Assembly: GCA_003024785.1 (NCBI GenBank)
Contig: PUQB01000054.1
Location: 529,291-593,290 of the forward strand
Direction: 5' to 3'
DNA: 64,000 nt
Source: Selaginella tamariscina
Taxonomy: Eukaryota > Streptophyta > Lycopodiopsida > Selaginellales > Selaginellaceae
Under the pieces are notes generated by a model, which made no database searches, was not told the DNA's origin, and was given only the letters and a program-made list of their open reading frames with translations. Within the stretch, counting starts at the first letter, position 1; every line of letters begins with the position of its first letter. Below are positions 10,779 through 22,269 of the stretch, piece by piece. The position numbers and the translations under genes are program-made.

Positions 10779-13700
10779 AAGGACGATTTGATCAAACAAG
10801 GAGATCGAGTCATTAGTATGGAGTCGTCGTCAAATTCTGGGTAAGAATTAAAATAAAATCTGTTATACTCGGATACTTGAACTAATCATTTTTGTATTCA
10901 GATGTGGAATTGAGGTGACATTAAAGACAAGAGCAGGAGAAGAGATGGGCAGGGGGATTCTGGAATCAACTTGGCCATATTTTAAGATAAATGGGAAGCG
11001 CATTGGAGCAACCATGGCTGCTGTCAAATTAACCTCTGTCACATCTCATGGACAAGCAAAACAATGGAAAGTAGATTCGCTAGTCAAGCACCCGAAAGCA
11101 GGCTGCGAACCCAGATTGGACGATGCTCGACACATATGCCTTGTTCCATCCAATGTCACGTTCTCGGATCCAGAGGTCGTCAGTTACAACATTAATTCGG
11201 GTGGTTTTGTCGACTTGTGGATAATGACGTTCACGTGTTCACTAATGATGTTGACCTTGGAGTTCTTCTTCAACTCAACGAAAGCCCATCTATGGAGGGG
11301 ATCCATCTGGATGTCTACTTCGAAATCTTCAGACTCATCGAGTAGGTGTATTGTCAGGAGATATTGCTTCACAATACAGAAAATCAGCAAGTGGAGCAAT
11401 CTTCCCTCTTCACATTGAAGAAGAACACAGCGACATCATAAGGAGATTGAGAGGTGGCTCGGTCTCAGGTTCTCTACAGATCACGTTCAATTTGCTTAGG
11501 AAGCTTTGGGAGCTGGAAGAGTGTGCCGAGAACACTAGAACAGCTGCAGTCGGGGATCACACATGTTGATTCGGATCGCAAAAGAAAATCATCAATCGTT
11601 TTGTCAGCTGCACCTGTGGCATCTCATGCTGCAATAAGTCACAAGGAAATGATGTTGGATGATAAGATTTATCCTTGTAGGGTTAAATATTGCAGCGTCA
11701 ACCCAAACTTCAATTACAGGCCACTCAACCAGGAACGTGTAGCTGAGCTCATGGAGAAGATGAAGGACGACAATTCTTATACCGTTCCACATAATGCTGT
11801 TTTGTGTCCATACTATGAAAGAAGGAAGGGCTGACAAAGTCTGGATCACAACACCAGAACAACTCATGAAGATTCAGACGGAGAATAAAAATCTATCAAG
11901 TACTACATCATTAGTGGCCAGCACACAATAACGGCAGCCCAACGACTTCTCGATGAACACAACAAAGGAACGATGGCAACAAAACTTTCCGAGCATACCC
12001 GTGAGAAGCTGACAAAAAGATCGGCGTTTTTAGCTAAGCCGAATCTCACAATCGAGCAGTACCATAAGTTATCGGCGGAATGGGACGCTGCCGACACCAA
12101 CCACTACAACAGCAAAATATGGGAGAAGTTTAAACACACGCGAGCCGTGTGGGAATCTCTTCAGCGACCACAAAGAGCTACCGCAGGGAATACACAATCT
12201 GCGGAATACCGGGTAAGCAAATTGTTTGGGCGGGATTTATCTCGCCGGTATATTAATCTGTCTTTTTCCTCAGAGAGTTGAAGAAATTGCAGCAGTTGAT
12301 TTTGCCCAGGTGGGCGGGAAGGAAACATCCTTTCTGATGATGTTGATTTCTTGCCCCGAAGATAGGATCTTTGCCAAATGGTTGGGGATTATGGAATCCT
12401 TTTCAAAAGGAACACTGAAGAAGAAGCAGACAAGTGAAGGGGAGCCCTCAGAAAAGTCTGCAAAGAAACCCAGTAAGACGCCGAAGGCAAGTCTGTTCAA
12501 TCTACAAAGGATGTAGACAACGATTTCAAGCTCACATGGTTGAAGCCTTTAAATGGAACAACGATGGAGGAGATGGAAGTCTTGGCTGATTTGGTGATCG
12601 ATGGCAAACTACAAATTAATAACAGCAGCCCAACCTCTCCTTTTCATCTCAAGGCAATGGAGTTGAAGACGGTCAGGCATTTCAAGGAGTGGTTGGGAAT
12701 ACACTGCCACAAACTGGGTTGGACCTCGACTTCAACATATGAAGAGGTCAGCAAATATTTGCATGTGACGAACGATGATATGCTTGTCGAATGGGTGAAC
12801 CAATCGGAAGATCTAGGCAAGAATCTATTGCACGCCAACGCCAAAAAGGAGAACATTGGGATGACGCCTTCTCTTATGGCAGTCCTTCAGCAGCGGAGAA
12901 CCGAATTGAACCTTATAAAGGAGGATGCTACGAATCACGACAAGCCCTACAGATGTTTGTTGTTAGATTCGGAGACTTTATGGGGTAACATCACTGCTTG
13001 TAGGAAACCGTTTCAATTGTTCGTGATGGATCGGCGGGTGTCAAAAAATCTTTCGACAGATAGGGCACTAGAGGATCTGGTGGAGAAACTTAGCCGTGCA
13101 AGCATATACATAGAAGGTATTTATTATTGAATTCATGCTTGCGCTCTTCACTGATACCTACTTTTTCAGGTATTTATTTCTTGATTCTTGCTCATGTCAC
13201 CGATACTTTTGCCTTCGCCTTCGCCAAGAAGAATAGACATCGTTGGACAGGATTTTATATGAACGATGCTAATCCCAAGTGCATTGATACGTTGTTCACT
13301 TGGTTGTTAGGAATGCGCCAAACAATTTCAAGCTTCCAAATGACTGGCCAGGCATCTGTTTGCACTCCAACGGCCCTGAACCTCCATCCGATACACCGAT
13401 AGGTATGAGTGACGTATTCGGCAATGTACGTTATCCAAACATTACAAGTCAAGCGGCACGGAGCATCGTCAACTTGATCAGGGGTCCTCACAGTGATGCG
13501 TGGGTTTTTGACTACTGCACTAGGGGGTCCGTCTTGAAGGAGTGTTACCTTCGGCATACATGTGTGTTTGCCGTTGAAAAGGATAAGACCATGGTTGAGG
13601 ACCTGAACAAGTGGATAGATTGGGTCTCAACTGAGTACCCCAACGAATCCATAAAGGCGTATTTGAGAAAGTTCCCTCCAGATAAGTGCGATAGCTCTGA

Positions 13701-13914
13701 AGGTGAATCTGGTTCAATCTCGGAGTCTGAGAACGAACTTCAATCAGATATTAGACCGGAAGTTATCTCGAGGAGTACAGAACATTCGCACACTCCAGGA
13801 CCCATGGAAACATCAATAGAAGATGCAGAAGATCTTGAACCATCTCACAAGCGGCTTAGACCTTCTTCGCCTCACTCAGAAGGTAATAGCGAAGAAGAAT
13901 TGATAATGAATTGA
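10779..13914 (+). CDS. ParB-like plus methyltransferase-like multi-exon gene
   Basis: The exons are 10,779 (after an acceptor at 10,777-10,778) or the ATG at 10,818 to 10,840; 10,902-12,212; 12,274-13,116; and 13,170-13,914. The introns are 61, 61 and 53 nt and all GT-AG. The N-terminal ~190 residues are unassigned. At 11,700-11,945 the product reads like a ParB/sulfiredoxin fold: NYRPLNQERVAELMEKM, later YYIISGQHTITAAQRL, the place of the ParB GxRR/GQHR box. The C-terminal part resembles a circularly permuted DNA N4/N6 methyltransferase. LFVMDRRV (near 13,030) occupies the DPPY position. AWVFDYCTRGSVLKECYLRH and FAVEKD (near 13,500-13,580) match the FxGxG SAM-binding strand and its following acidic residue. 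DPPY and FxGxG are both altered, so methylation is doubtful. The tail is Ser/Glu-rich. About seven single-base frame breaks occur, several of them short homopolymers. Domain calls rest on pattern reading only. Confidence 0.6.
12213..12273 (+). other. intron carrying a degenerate palindrome unit
   Basis: This is a GT-AG intron of the ParB-like gene (GTAAGC...TCCTCAG). It contains GGGCGGGATTTATCTCGCCGG at 12,228-12,248, a variant of the array palindrome with two changes. It is the only unit I noticed outside the two arrays. Confidence 0.75.
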
Positions 13915-14170
13915 TAGAGTGATGAATAGTTGTAAATGAGTGTAACATAAGGCATTTTTGTATATTTCTTTTATATTTGTACAGAAAATAAATTCTCAAG
14001 GATTAATGAAGCTTTTAGTTCAAACATGGGTCACACATTAACAAGGTAAATAATATACCTTGATAATTTTAAGGTCAGCTAATTATCATTTTGCAGATGT
14101 AATGAAATAATTGAGAACATGGATTTTCAGCATTGCATGAGGTAAGAGAGGGGTTTGGCGACAATTTCTT
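13915..14170. other. spacer with possible first exon of FCP1-like gene
   Basis: This is the 3' region of the ParB-like gene followed by the leader of the phosphatase gene. A short possible exon (ATGGATTTTCAGCATTGC, near 14,119) is followed by GTAAGAG. An acceptor-like CAG follows near 14,190-14,203. No other content is seen. Confidence 0.3.
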
Positions 14171-15335
14171 GTGCCACATGTCAGAATGACAGAGTTCATG
14201 CAGGAAATGGATAATAATGCAGCTCAAAACATCGTTACCATGGGGGCCACTTCATCATCATTTTTATTGGCTTCAGTTCCGAAATCAATTTCTTCAGCGC
14301 ATGCAATATCTGAATCTTGTAAGGATGATGTACAATTAAATGATGAAGGGATAGGCAACGAGATAGTGGCAACGGATAAATGTGAAAGGGAGCAAACAAG
14401 TGATTTGCAAAGTATTCAAGAGGCAACGCTATCTCATGTTACTCATGGCCATATTGTGTTGTTGGATGTCAATGGTGTTCTGCTTCATCGACAAAGGCCC
14501 CAGGATAGAAAAAAGAAATCAAACAAGGAGATTTCATTCCTTGTCATGGTAAATTTCGATATAATATTCGTCCAGATTGCATCGTCTTTTCAAAAGCTTA
14601 AGGAGATGGGTGCGCTTGTGGGGATTGGTCATGCATGCAGATTCATAACTTAACACCGCTGTTGAATTTACTTAAGAAACATTGTAGTGTTGCAGAAGAG
14701 GTATTCGTAAAGATTGGATTTTGACCAGCGAATTGTCAAAAACCTCAATTTCACAATATAAGAAAGGAAAGCCAGCCATACTTCTTTCAAGAATGAAAGA
14801 ATAATTGAGACTCATAGGGAGATCAGTCCTTAAGGATAACGAAGAATGCACATATCTTAGTAGTAGATGACTCTCTCTCAGAAGGCTATGCTCAACCAAA
14901 ACATTGCTTGTATTCATCCAATCACTTTCGATCCATATTCTGATATCGATATCATGGATAGCTAGTGAACTACTTGGATACGTGCTCAGAAAGAAGAATC
15001 TCGAAAATTTTTGTGAGCAGTATCCACCGTATCATACATTTCCTGAAGCTTTTCTTTCTCGTGATATTGAATTTTATAAAATGAAGGATAGCAACCGGGC
15101 GCTTTATAATATTATTCTTAAGGAACGTCAGTTTTTAGATGAGCCTTTATGCAGACCTTCTCTTATCACATCTTATGTATTAACAAGGATGGCAACTCCC
15201 AATTGCATTCGTGAGAGTGTTAAGTGGTGGCAACAACATCAAGATATTGACCAAAATGATTTGATTAATCCGGAGAGTGATGATTTAGACAAAATGAAAA
15301 GATTTCTTTGTATGATAGAAAGAAAGTATTTATAA
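14171..15335 (+). pseudogene. FCP1/SCP-like HAD phosphatase, frame-broken (copy I)
   Basis: The product belongs to the FCP1/NLI-interacting-factor group of Asp-based phosphatases. In the family these remove phosphate from Ser residues, for example on the RNA polymerase II tail. Visible motifs are IVLLDVNGVLLHR (motif I, with Asn where DxDG is usual), FQKLKEMGALVGI (after the breaks), HILVVDDS near 14,850 (motif III, best seen in the second copy) and a conserved C-terminal block. That block, FCEQYPPYHTFPEAFLSRDI to MIERKYL, is fully open from 14,904 to 15,335. Frame breaks occur between about 14,510 and 14,900. The N-terminal ~90 residues are low in known motifs. The Asn in motif I occurs in other plant relatives, so loss of activity is not certain. 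It lies at the right end of the proposed insert. Confidence 0.7.
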
Positions 15336-15627
15336 AAAATTAACATGTTGATAAGAAAATGATTTCATTTGTAATTATGTTTGATAGTATTTCTTCATTA
15401 TTGTAAACTATTTTTAGAATAATATGAATATTCTAAGATATTTTAGGAATATTCCTTACTAAGTAAGGTTATTGAAGGATTAATTAATTAATTAATTAAT
15501 ATTTAAGGCTTAATTACATATTAATTAAATGATTAATTAATAATTAAAACTTAAGTATTAATTAGTAATTTATTTTATATTCCCATTTTCACGTATCATG
15601 CCCACTTTAGTTACAACGTGCATAAGT
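15336..15627. other. AT-rich right end of insert
   Basis: This contains (ATTA)n repeats, GGAATATTCC motifs (near 15,450) and the inverted terminal motif CATGCCCACTTTA at 15,597-15,609. The same 3' region follows the second FCP1-like copy (37,467-37,735) down to ACGTGCAT, and the two then diverge. That marks a shared element boundary. Confidence 0.6.
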
Positions 15628-15646
15628 TTTGACGAAGCAACAAGCT
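15628..15646 (+). pseudogene. 19-bp P450 remnant at chimeric junction
   Basis: TTTGACGAAGCAACAAGCT matches the P450 copy at 34,288-34,306, directly downstream of where P450 copy I stops at 848. It runs straight into terpene synthase sequence with at most one shared base at the join. A deletion therefore removed the rest of the P450, the ELIP region and half of the terpene synthase. Confidence 0.8.
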
Positions 15647-16214
15647 ACCTAGCTACCGTAGGAGGGTCCTTGTACTGCTTCCTCCTGACAAGCTCCACGC
15701 AGTGATCAGCCCACGCGTAGTGGGCTCTCATGAATCTTCTCCACGACAAACTCGGCATCGTCCTCTTGAGCTCGATCATGACGTCCTGATAAGCTTTGAT
15801 GGTGCTTATTTGGAGCTCCTCAGGTGCAGACTTTCCTTGAGCAGCTCGTAGGACGATTCCTTTCCACTCTATAGCACGATCAACTGTAGTGATTTCCTCG
15901 TCAAATGGATCGTCTATGAACCCGGTGGACATATATATTTACAGCTTGCAATCATCTCCGGCTCGCCTATACCCTCGGGAACAATGAAGCAGTAAGCAAG
16001 TGGTATACGCATTTGAACAAATTTTGCCACGGAAGCTGAATCGTGAACCCGCATTGAGTTCAAGAGCCCAAGTATCTGCAACTTTGGACAAGTATGCGAA
16101 ATCCGGGTGGACCTTTACGGGAAGGGAGCAGGGGATGGGCGGTAGAGTGTATTGCTTCACACTGGAAAGAAGCTCTAGTGGCTTTATACGAGGCCTTGAA
16201 GGTGCTAACAACAT
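15646..16214 (-). pseudogene. truncated microbial-type terpene synthase (copy I)
   Basis: This reads leftward from an ATG at 16,214 and is nearly identical to residues 1-190 of the intact gene at 45,238-46,404, including GFIDDPFDEE. A single extra A at about 16,060 and a missing base near 15,933 break the frame. The gene ends at the junction with P450 sequence, so the second metal-binding motif and the C-terminal half are gone. Confidence 0.9.
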
Positions 16215-17480
16215 CCTTTCTAGCTACGTGTTATGAGCTTTCAACAATTATAAACATTTTTATAGGTGGTTTGTTTTTAAGAACCTAATTATTCAATTGA
16301 TATTTTGATTCTGTACGCCGCTGTTACCTACGTCATTTGAAAGTGTCAAGTTTCAGAGGATGAGTCTTAGTGAAAATGAAGGTTTTAACCAGTTGTTCAG
16401 GTCAGCCATGTCGCTATTATTGACAGCGGGTGCTGCAACTTGCTAACGGAGCTTCATCATTTGTCTAAATTGGGGTACAGTGGATCCCAAACAGTATATT
16501 ATTGCTAACTATTTTACGTTCGTCCTTTCCATGTTCACGTGGTCTTGAATTCTTTTAATTATAATTTTGTAACCATTAGTTCTATTATTTCAATTATGAG
16601 CGGCAAGACATCTATGTCGATACACCGATTGCTAGTAATTTGCGGTTAGGCTTCCTTTCCCTTTTGTTGTATATACGTAGATTTCTAGAAGTTTTCTTTC
16701 TTGTACATAGCTTAGGAAAAGACAGTATCAAGCCTTCATATTGCATGTCTCATGCCTAATATAAGACGCATGTATATGTTAAACAATGTACATATATAAA
16801 TAAAAATAGACTATAGCATGCATGACTATTAACGTTTATATCACTCCTCGAGATGCTCCCTGTATTCAATGTGGTAGGGTAGATTCACTCTACATATGTG
16901 GTATATGGCGTACTTATGTAGAAGCCGGTGGCACACATTCCTCCACCTGTCATCTCCTTCACATGCCGCGTCATACACATTGACCTACATGGGTGATTGA
17001 CTGATCTTCCATGACTCACGATCACCCATAAGATATGTTCATATACTATACTGATTAATGATTTAGGTTTGGTTATTCTCATGATTAATCTTTGTAAGAC
17101 CATAGTATTTGTGTTGTCGCACAATCGAGCCGGCGGAAAAAACGTACGGACGTTCAAGCTCACACGATACTCACTTGTGACACTCGTTCAGAATTGCGAG
17201 AGATTGTGAGATCGATAACAACGTCCCTTCATAAGTCGCAGTGGACGTAGTCATAACCTAAGACCGCTAAAGTTTGAAATGATAAACAAATGCAAATGTT
17301 TCCATATCTGAAGTACACTGTATTCAACTCTGTAAATGCAATAGTGAAAAATTCATTTTAAACAAAAAATCTGAAAGTGCATGCTTACACAATGAAAGAC
17401 ACAAGACCAACAATCTAAGTGTTCCCTTTACGCAGAGGCAGCGTATGTATAGTGTACAGTGTACAGTGTATGCCAGTGCC
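16215..17480. other. duplicated non-coding flank of terpene synthase (copy I)
   Basis: There is no gene. The sequence closely matches 46,405-47,640 and, inverted, 61,700-62,850. It includes a conserved TATAAAAA on the minus strand 43-49 bp upstream of the terpene synthase ATG. A GTACAGTGTACAGTGTA short repeat lies near 17,455. Confidence 0.8.
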
Positions 17481-18700
17481 TTGAGTTCAATCCTCACCGC
17501 ATCCTCGAAGCCAAGGACAGCATCATCTCATCCTCAGTTTTTGCTAATTTGATTTTTGTTAGAGATGACTTCAAGTTCGATCTTAATAATGGATGGACTC
17601 TAATTATCTTGGTCAAGTGCAGCCTTGAATTTGATTCTTATTGGGGTCTCAGCACATCCTTGGTGCTAAGATGATGCATCTTTATCTGGGCTTATGGCCA
17701 GCCTTAAATTTGATCCTCACCCAGGCCTTGAACATCCTTGGTGCCAATGATGATGCATCGTGTCTTATGTTGCAAGTTTGATCCCATTGATCCTAGATGT
17801 TCTTATGTTAATAGTTTTGATCCTAGCTAGTTCTTATGCCGGTAGTTCAATCTTAGCTAATCCTTTGGTGCATTGTTGAAGGCCACATGAACATGTCCTT
17901 GCCATGGTCGGCCTCAAATTTAATCCTCGCGGGTCTTCGAACCTCATGAACATGTCTTCACCATGGTTGGCCTCAAATTTTATCTTCATTGGGCCTCAAA
18001 CATCATGAATATGTCCTCACCATGGTCAAGCTCAAAATTTTATCCTAGATGGTTTGAGGTCCTAACAATCATCAAGTTTGAGGTCCTAACAATTATCAAA
18101 TTCGAGGCCAACCATGATAAGAACATGTTCACGCAGTCTCAAATAGGATGGCATTGTCCTTGGCATTAAGGATGCACTTGAGATCCATTGTGTTTGTACA
18201 CTTCATAGTGACTTTCATATATAATGTTTGTAACCAATACAAACAGTCCTTGTCCGATACTCTCATTAAGGATCAAACTCACAACAACCATAAATAAGGT
18301 CCTAACAAGGATATAACTTGAGGCCGCCCCAAGTGGGGATTGAACTTAAGCTTTACCCTAGCAAAGATCAAATTTGTAGCCTTGGACACAAGGATGCTTT
18401 CCCTTTAAAACCCCAACAAAGATCAAACTCACAACCAAGGATAGGAACTCAAGGTTGCTCCTTTTTATTGTCTCTCAACATATGGACGATGGATCCTTGG
18501 TGCCAAGGATTCGTAAACTTTTTAAGGAAGGCAAGGTCTCAAACATGATCAAACTCACAGTTGAGGATGGGAACTCAAGACCGCTTTTTTTATTGTATTT
18601 CAACATATGGATGATTGATCCTCGGTGCCAAGAATTCATAAACCTTTTAAGGAAGGTAGCATTCATCTAACAAATTTTTGCATCCCCTGTTTTCAGTATT
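17480..18700. repeat. degenerate repeats around AAGGATCAAACTCA
   Basis: Imperfect units of about 50-60 bp with words such as GGATCAAACTCA, CCTTGGTGCCAAGGAT and GGTCCTAACA recur on both strands. The same material is found at 47,640-48,390 and, inverted, at 56,560-56,813 plus 61,251-61,690. Open frames here are short and unrecognised. Confidence 0.65.
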
Positions 18701-19965
18701 GAGGATGGGGGATCAGTTTATAAAAGAAAAAATGCAACTAAATACATTTGTATTCAACATTTTTGGTACCAAGGATGGTTGACCAATTTCATTAATATAA
18801 TAAATAGCATCAGGGTGCATCCATCATAACCTCTTATGTTTTTTCTTACAAGACAAATATCTTGGTGTGCAATTTGATTTATTGTCCGAAATATTCAACG
18901 TTATGTTCTATTTACAAGATGAATATCTTGGTGTGCAATTGGTTTATTATCTAAAATATTCGAAGTTATGTTCTGCTTACAAGATGAATATCTCCGTGTG
19001 GAGTTTGATTTATTGTCTAAAATATTCTTATCACTATTATTTAAATGTATAATAAATATTTCTATGTCATGTACATGTTCTAGGCAAAGGACTGCATTAT
19101 GTATAGAAATCACAAGTCTTGTTAATAAATAGATTTTGTTCAAACTGTAAACAATTATACATATGCATGTAGGAACACATTAATGTGGTTACACGGATGC
19201 GTACTTTAGCGTGCACATTAGACACACTCTTTTAATACCAATGGAATTGTGATAATCATGGTTAGAAGTGTGTTATATAATGTCAAAAAATGTTATGCTT
19301 ACAACAAAAGAGGATATTCTCCTGTGAATATGGGTTAAGCTCTTGGTTATTCGTGTACTTGTACCCTAAACCCTAAACCCGTGCTCTTGTGAAAATTTAC
19401 CTCTTCGTCGGTCTATGATATATATTGCATAATATAATATAGAATAACTTTTATATTTAAAAATATTACACACGTTGTCCATGTAAGAAACTATACACTT
19501 ATATATTCATATTAAAAATTCAAATGATAATTATAAATGTACACAAATATATTATACCACTAGTATTTAAGTTTGGTCACTTTAACATATTATATTACTA
19601 ATGCATTTTAACTTTCTTTTTAAATTACTTTAAGTTTCAAACAAATTTTAAAAGACGCTCTTTAAAAGCTCCGTACTTCACATGTGATTTGAACAATATA
19701 GATATAATATATTATTAAATATTATAAAATAATACTAGTATTAATTTTATATTTATAAATATTATACATATACATGCAATAAAAAACCTATGTACATGTG
19801 CACATATGTGTATATAGTCATATGGTCAGTGTGTGTATCTTAGGATATCAAATTATTATTAATATATATTTTGGTCTTATTATTTTTAAACAAGAGCACA
19901 CTCATATATATTTGTAAATGTGTTCTTGCGAAAATTTATCTTTTCCGTGGGTCTCTTATATATAT

Positions 19966-19996
<31 letters not shown>

Positions 19997-20400
19997 TACT
20001 AATACATTGGTAGTATAGAATATCTTTTACATTTAAAAATATTATACACGTCCGTAATATAATATATTTTTTTAATCTTAAACATAATAGTTAAAGACAT
20101 GCACTAATCTATATTTGAAATATTATACACATTCTTATGAGTTAGGAACCCTAAACTAATTTCTGGGTTTTTTTTTTTTATTCATATTAGGGTTTAGTTT
20201 TTTTTCAACGGCGCACCAAGAGTGTTTCCAATTATTGAAAGGGGTTCACGAAGAGTGTTTTCAGGTCTACTTTGAAGGGTGCACCATGACCGACGGATTG
20301 ACAGGGTCAATAACGCCATGAGTTCTAGGTCCACCGAGGAATAGGATTCTGACTTTAGTGAGAAAGGAGAATGGGAAAAAGAGGGAAATACATATATTTG
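18701..20400. other. AT-rich intergenic DNA with short telomeric tract
   Basis: No gene is seen. GAATATCTTGGTGTGCAAT is repeated three times (18,857-19,000). A CCCTAAA tract lies at 19,364-19,380. A TATATA tract lies at 19,961-19,995. Confidence 0.6.
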
Positions 20401-21375
20401 CAACTAGGTGCTACAGTTACTTAAGTTAATTGTCATGAACTTCAGAAGTTGCTACCAGTCTTTCACACGAAAAGAGAATCTTGATTTATATAGGTTAAAG
20501 GATTCACAACAGAAAACATTCCTTGAGTCTAGCACGGGAGATAAACAAAGAAGGCAAGTGAAAAAACCCCATGTCAAAACAGTGGGAGGTAAAAATTCAA
20601 AGTCTAAAGTTTGATAATGAAGGATCCACCAACTCGATCCATGGCAAATCGACGTTTAACTACAAAGTTTTAAAAACAAACTCCAAGCATGGACATACTT
20701 AAGAAATTACACAATGACAGTAAAGTTATAATAAAAAAGAGATATGAGTTTTATTCTAATGGAACCAAGTTGAAGAAATGGCAGATAACTTATGATAAAA
20801 TGAAATAGCTTGGTGACCAAAAGAAAGCAGAATGTGAACAACGTGCACATGCTTGGGAAATGAAAATGTTGAGGTAAATTTGATTTCAAGTCAATTAGAT
20901 TGTATGTGTTCTATGTCTATGGTTAAAACATGAATGTGAATCGTTATATTGCAAAATGTATAACAATTAAAATTTTGTTTTGTGGCATATGGCAAAACAT
21001 GCAAGAAACAAGCAAAAGAGAGCAAAGAGGAAGGCTGAAGAACAACATGGAAGATGTCATCCACATCGAGGGCAAGGATGAAGAGCATTTTGAACTAAGT
21101 TTTAAACTTCAGAGTCTTACTTATTAGCCTTTGAACTTAGAATAAGAAAAGGAACTAAGGAGCAAGTTCCGATTGGAGAATGGGCCCGGCCGTAAGAAGA
21201 ACATGAGCGTTGTTAAGAATATTCGCCTTACATGACATGAGATGTCCCCACTGGTGGTGTTCCTCTTGAAAAGAAGTTGAAGATGAATAGACTTATTCAT
21301 GTATATAATAACTTTGTACATGATGTTTATAATATAAGAAGAGAAATGTTTTAAGTAATAAATATTTTCTCAACA
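20401..21375. other. unassigned region ending in 5' LTR of Copia A
   Basis: Short frames at 20,408-20,614 and 20,930-21,127 are Lys/Arg-rich with no recognised family. The last part should be the 5' LTR of the Copia element, because it ends in CAACA directly before a primer-binding site. Its start could not be defined, and it does not resemble the region after the RNase H end at 33,008. Confidence 0.4.
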
Positions 21376-21416
21376 TGGTATCAGAGCGGTAATTTTTGGG
21401 CAGTAATTTACTGGGT

Positions 21417-22230
21417 ATGGCTTCTGAACAAGATGCGCTTGAGGTCTTTGATGGGAAGGACTTCCACGGATGGAAAGTCACAAATGAAATTCTTTTTTAT
21501 GGAAAAAACTTGTGGGGGATTTTGGAATCGATATCAAGGCGGCAGCACAAACCTGGATGTGGTCAAGGAGTGGACCAAGTTGAACACTCGTGCACTCGGC
21601 ATTCTTGGACGCGTGTGGGAAAAATCTATCGATGTCATCTTGATACTAGTAAAACCTCAGAACATAATTGGGAAGCCTTGAAGCTAGTTCTTAGTAAGAC
21701 AACCAAGACAAACTTAATCGAGATGAAGACAAAGTTTGGTGGCATGTCAAAGGCAAGGACGAATCGATTCAAGATTTTGCAAGTCGGCTTAAGAGCATTG
21801 TCAAGCAAATTGAGGCTCTCCAACACAAACAAAGGTTGAAGAACAGTCATATAGCAGTGTTCTTGAAGGGCATTCCTGATGTATTCAAGCTCGTTGCGTG
21901 TGGTCATGTTGCCACAAAGACATTTGATGAAGTCGTCAATGAGATGCTTGCCTTGGAGACCTTATTGGGAACGACCCAAATTGGATCCAACTCCTGATTT
22001 GGCCATGTTTGTGCCAAGAACAAGGCATCTGTCTGGGACAGACTTGGGCCACGCCAAGACAGAACCACCAAGGGCAACAATAGCATTGGTCAACCATATA
22101 AGAAAAGATCAAGAAGCAGAAGAACAATGGACTTTGCAAAACTTGCAAGAAACCAGGACATTTCGCTCTGACTGTCCAGACGAAGCTGCCAAAGGAAATT
22201 CGAAAAGGAAAGTAGGTTGCTAATTTTGCA
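21417..22230 (+). pseudogene. Copia A gag
   Basis: This opens with MASEQDALEVFDGKDFHGW, the typical start of Copia gag (UBN2-like, FDGxNFxxW), followed by an open stretch with several frame changes. A Cys/His knuckle-like stretch (GLCKTCKKPGHFALTC-type in a shifted frame) lies near 22,125-22,180. The product would coat the RNA template. Confidence 0.75.
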
Positions 22231-22269
22231 CGAGCTGAGGATGATGCTATAAGCAATGGTAGTCTCTTC

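Larger units (their letters stand above)
849..15627. mobile_element. candidate 14.8-kb insertion splitting P450 copy I
   Basis: The left flank ends in P450 sequence (ATGAAAGT, 841-848). The right flank restarts with TTTGACGAAGCAACAAGCT (15,628-15,646), which is the next stretch of the same P450 as judged from the copy at 34,288-34,306. AAGT occurs at both junctions and may be a short target duplication, allowing for a one-base difference. Near the ends lie TAAAATGGGCATG (851-863) and, inverted, CATGCCCACTTTA (15,597-15,609), matching at 12 of 13 positions. Both ends also carry GGAATATTC motifs. The insert holds a DUF7869-like gene, palindrome arrays, a ParB/methyltransferase-like gene and an FCP1-like gene. 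The inverted repeats sit at unequal distances from the junctions (2 versus 18 nt). A composite of several insertions is therefore possible. Confidence 0.5.

Noticed and set aside
17480..18700. tRNA genes suggested by GGATCGAACTC words
   Set aside because: No cloverleaf, A-box or acceptor stem could be assembled around any of them.
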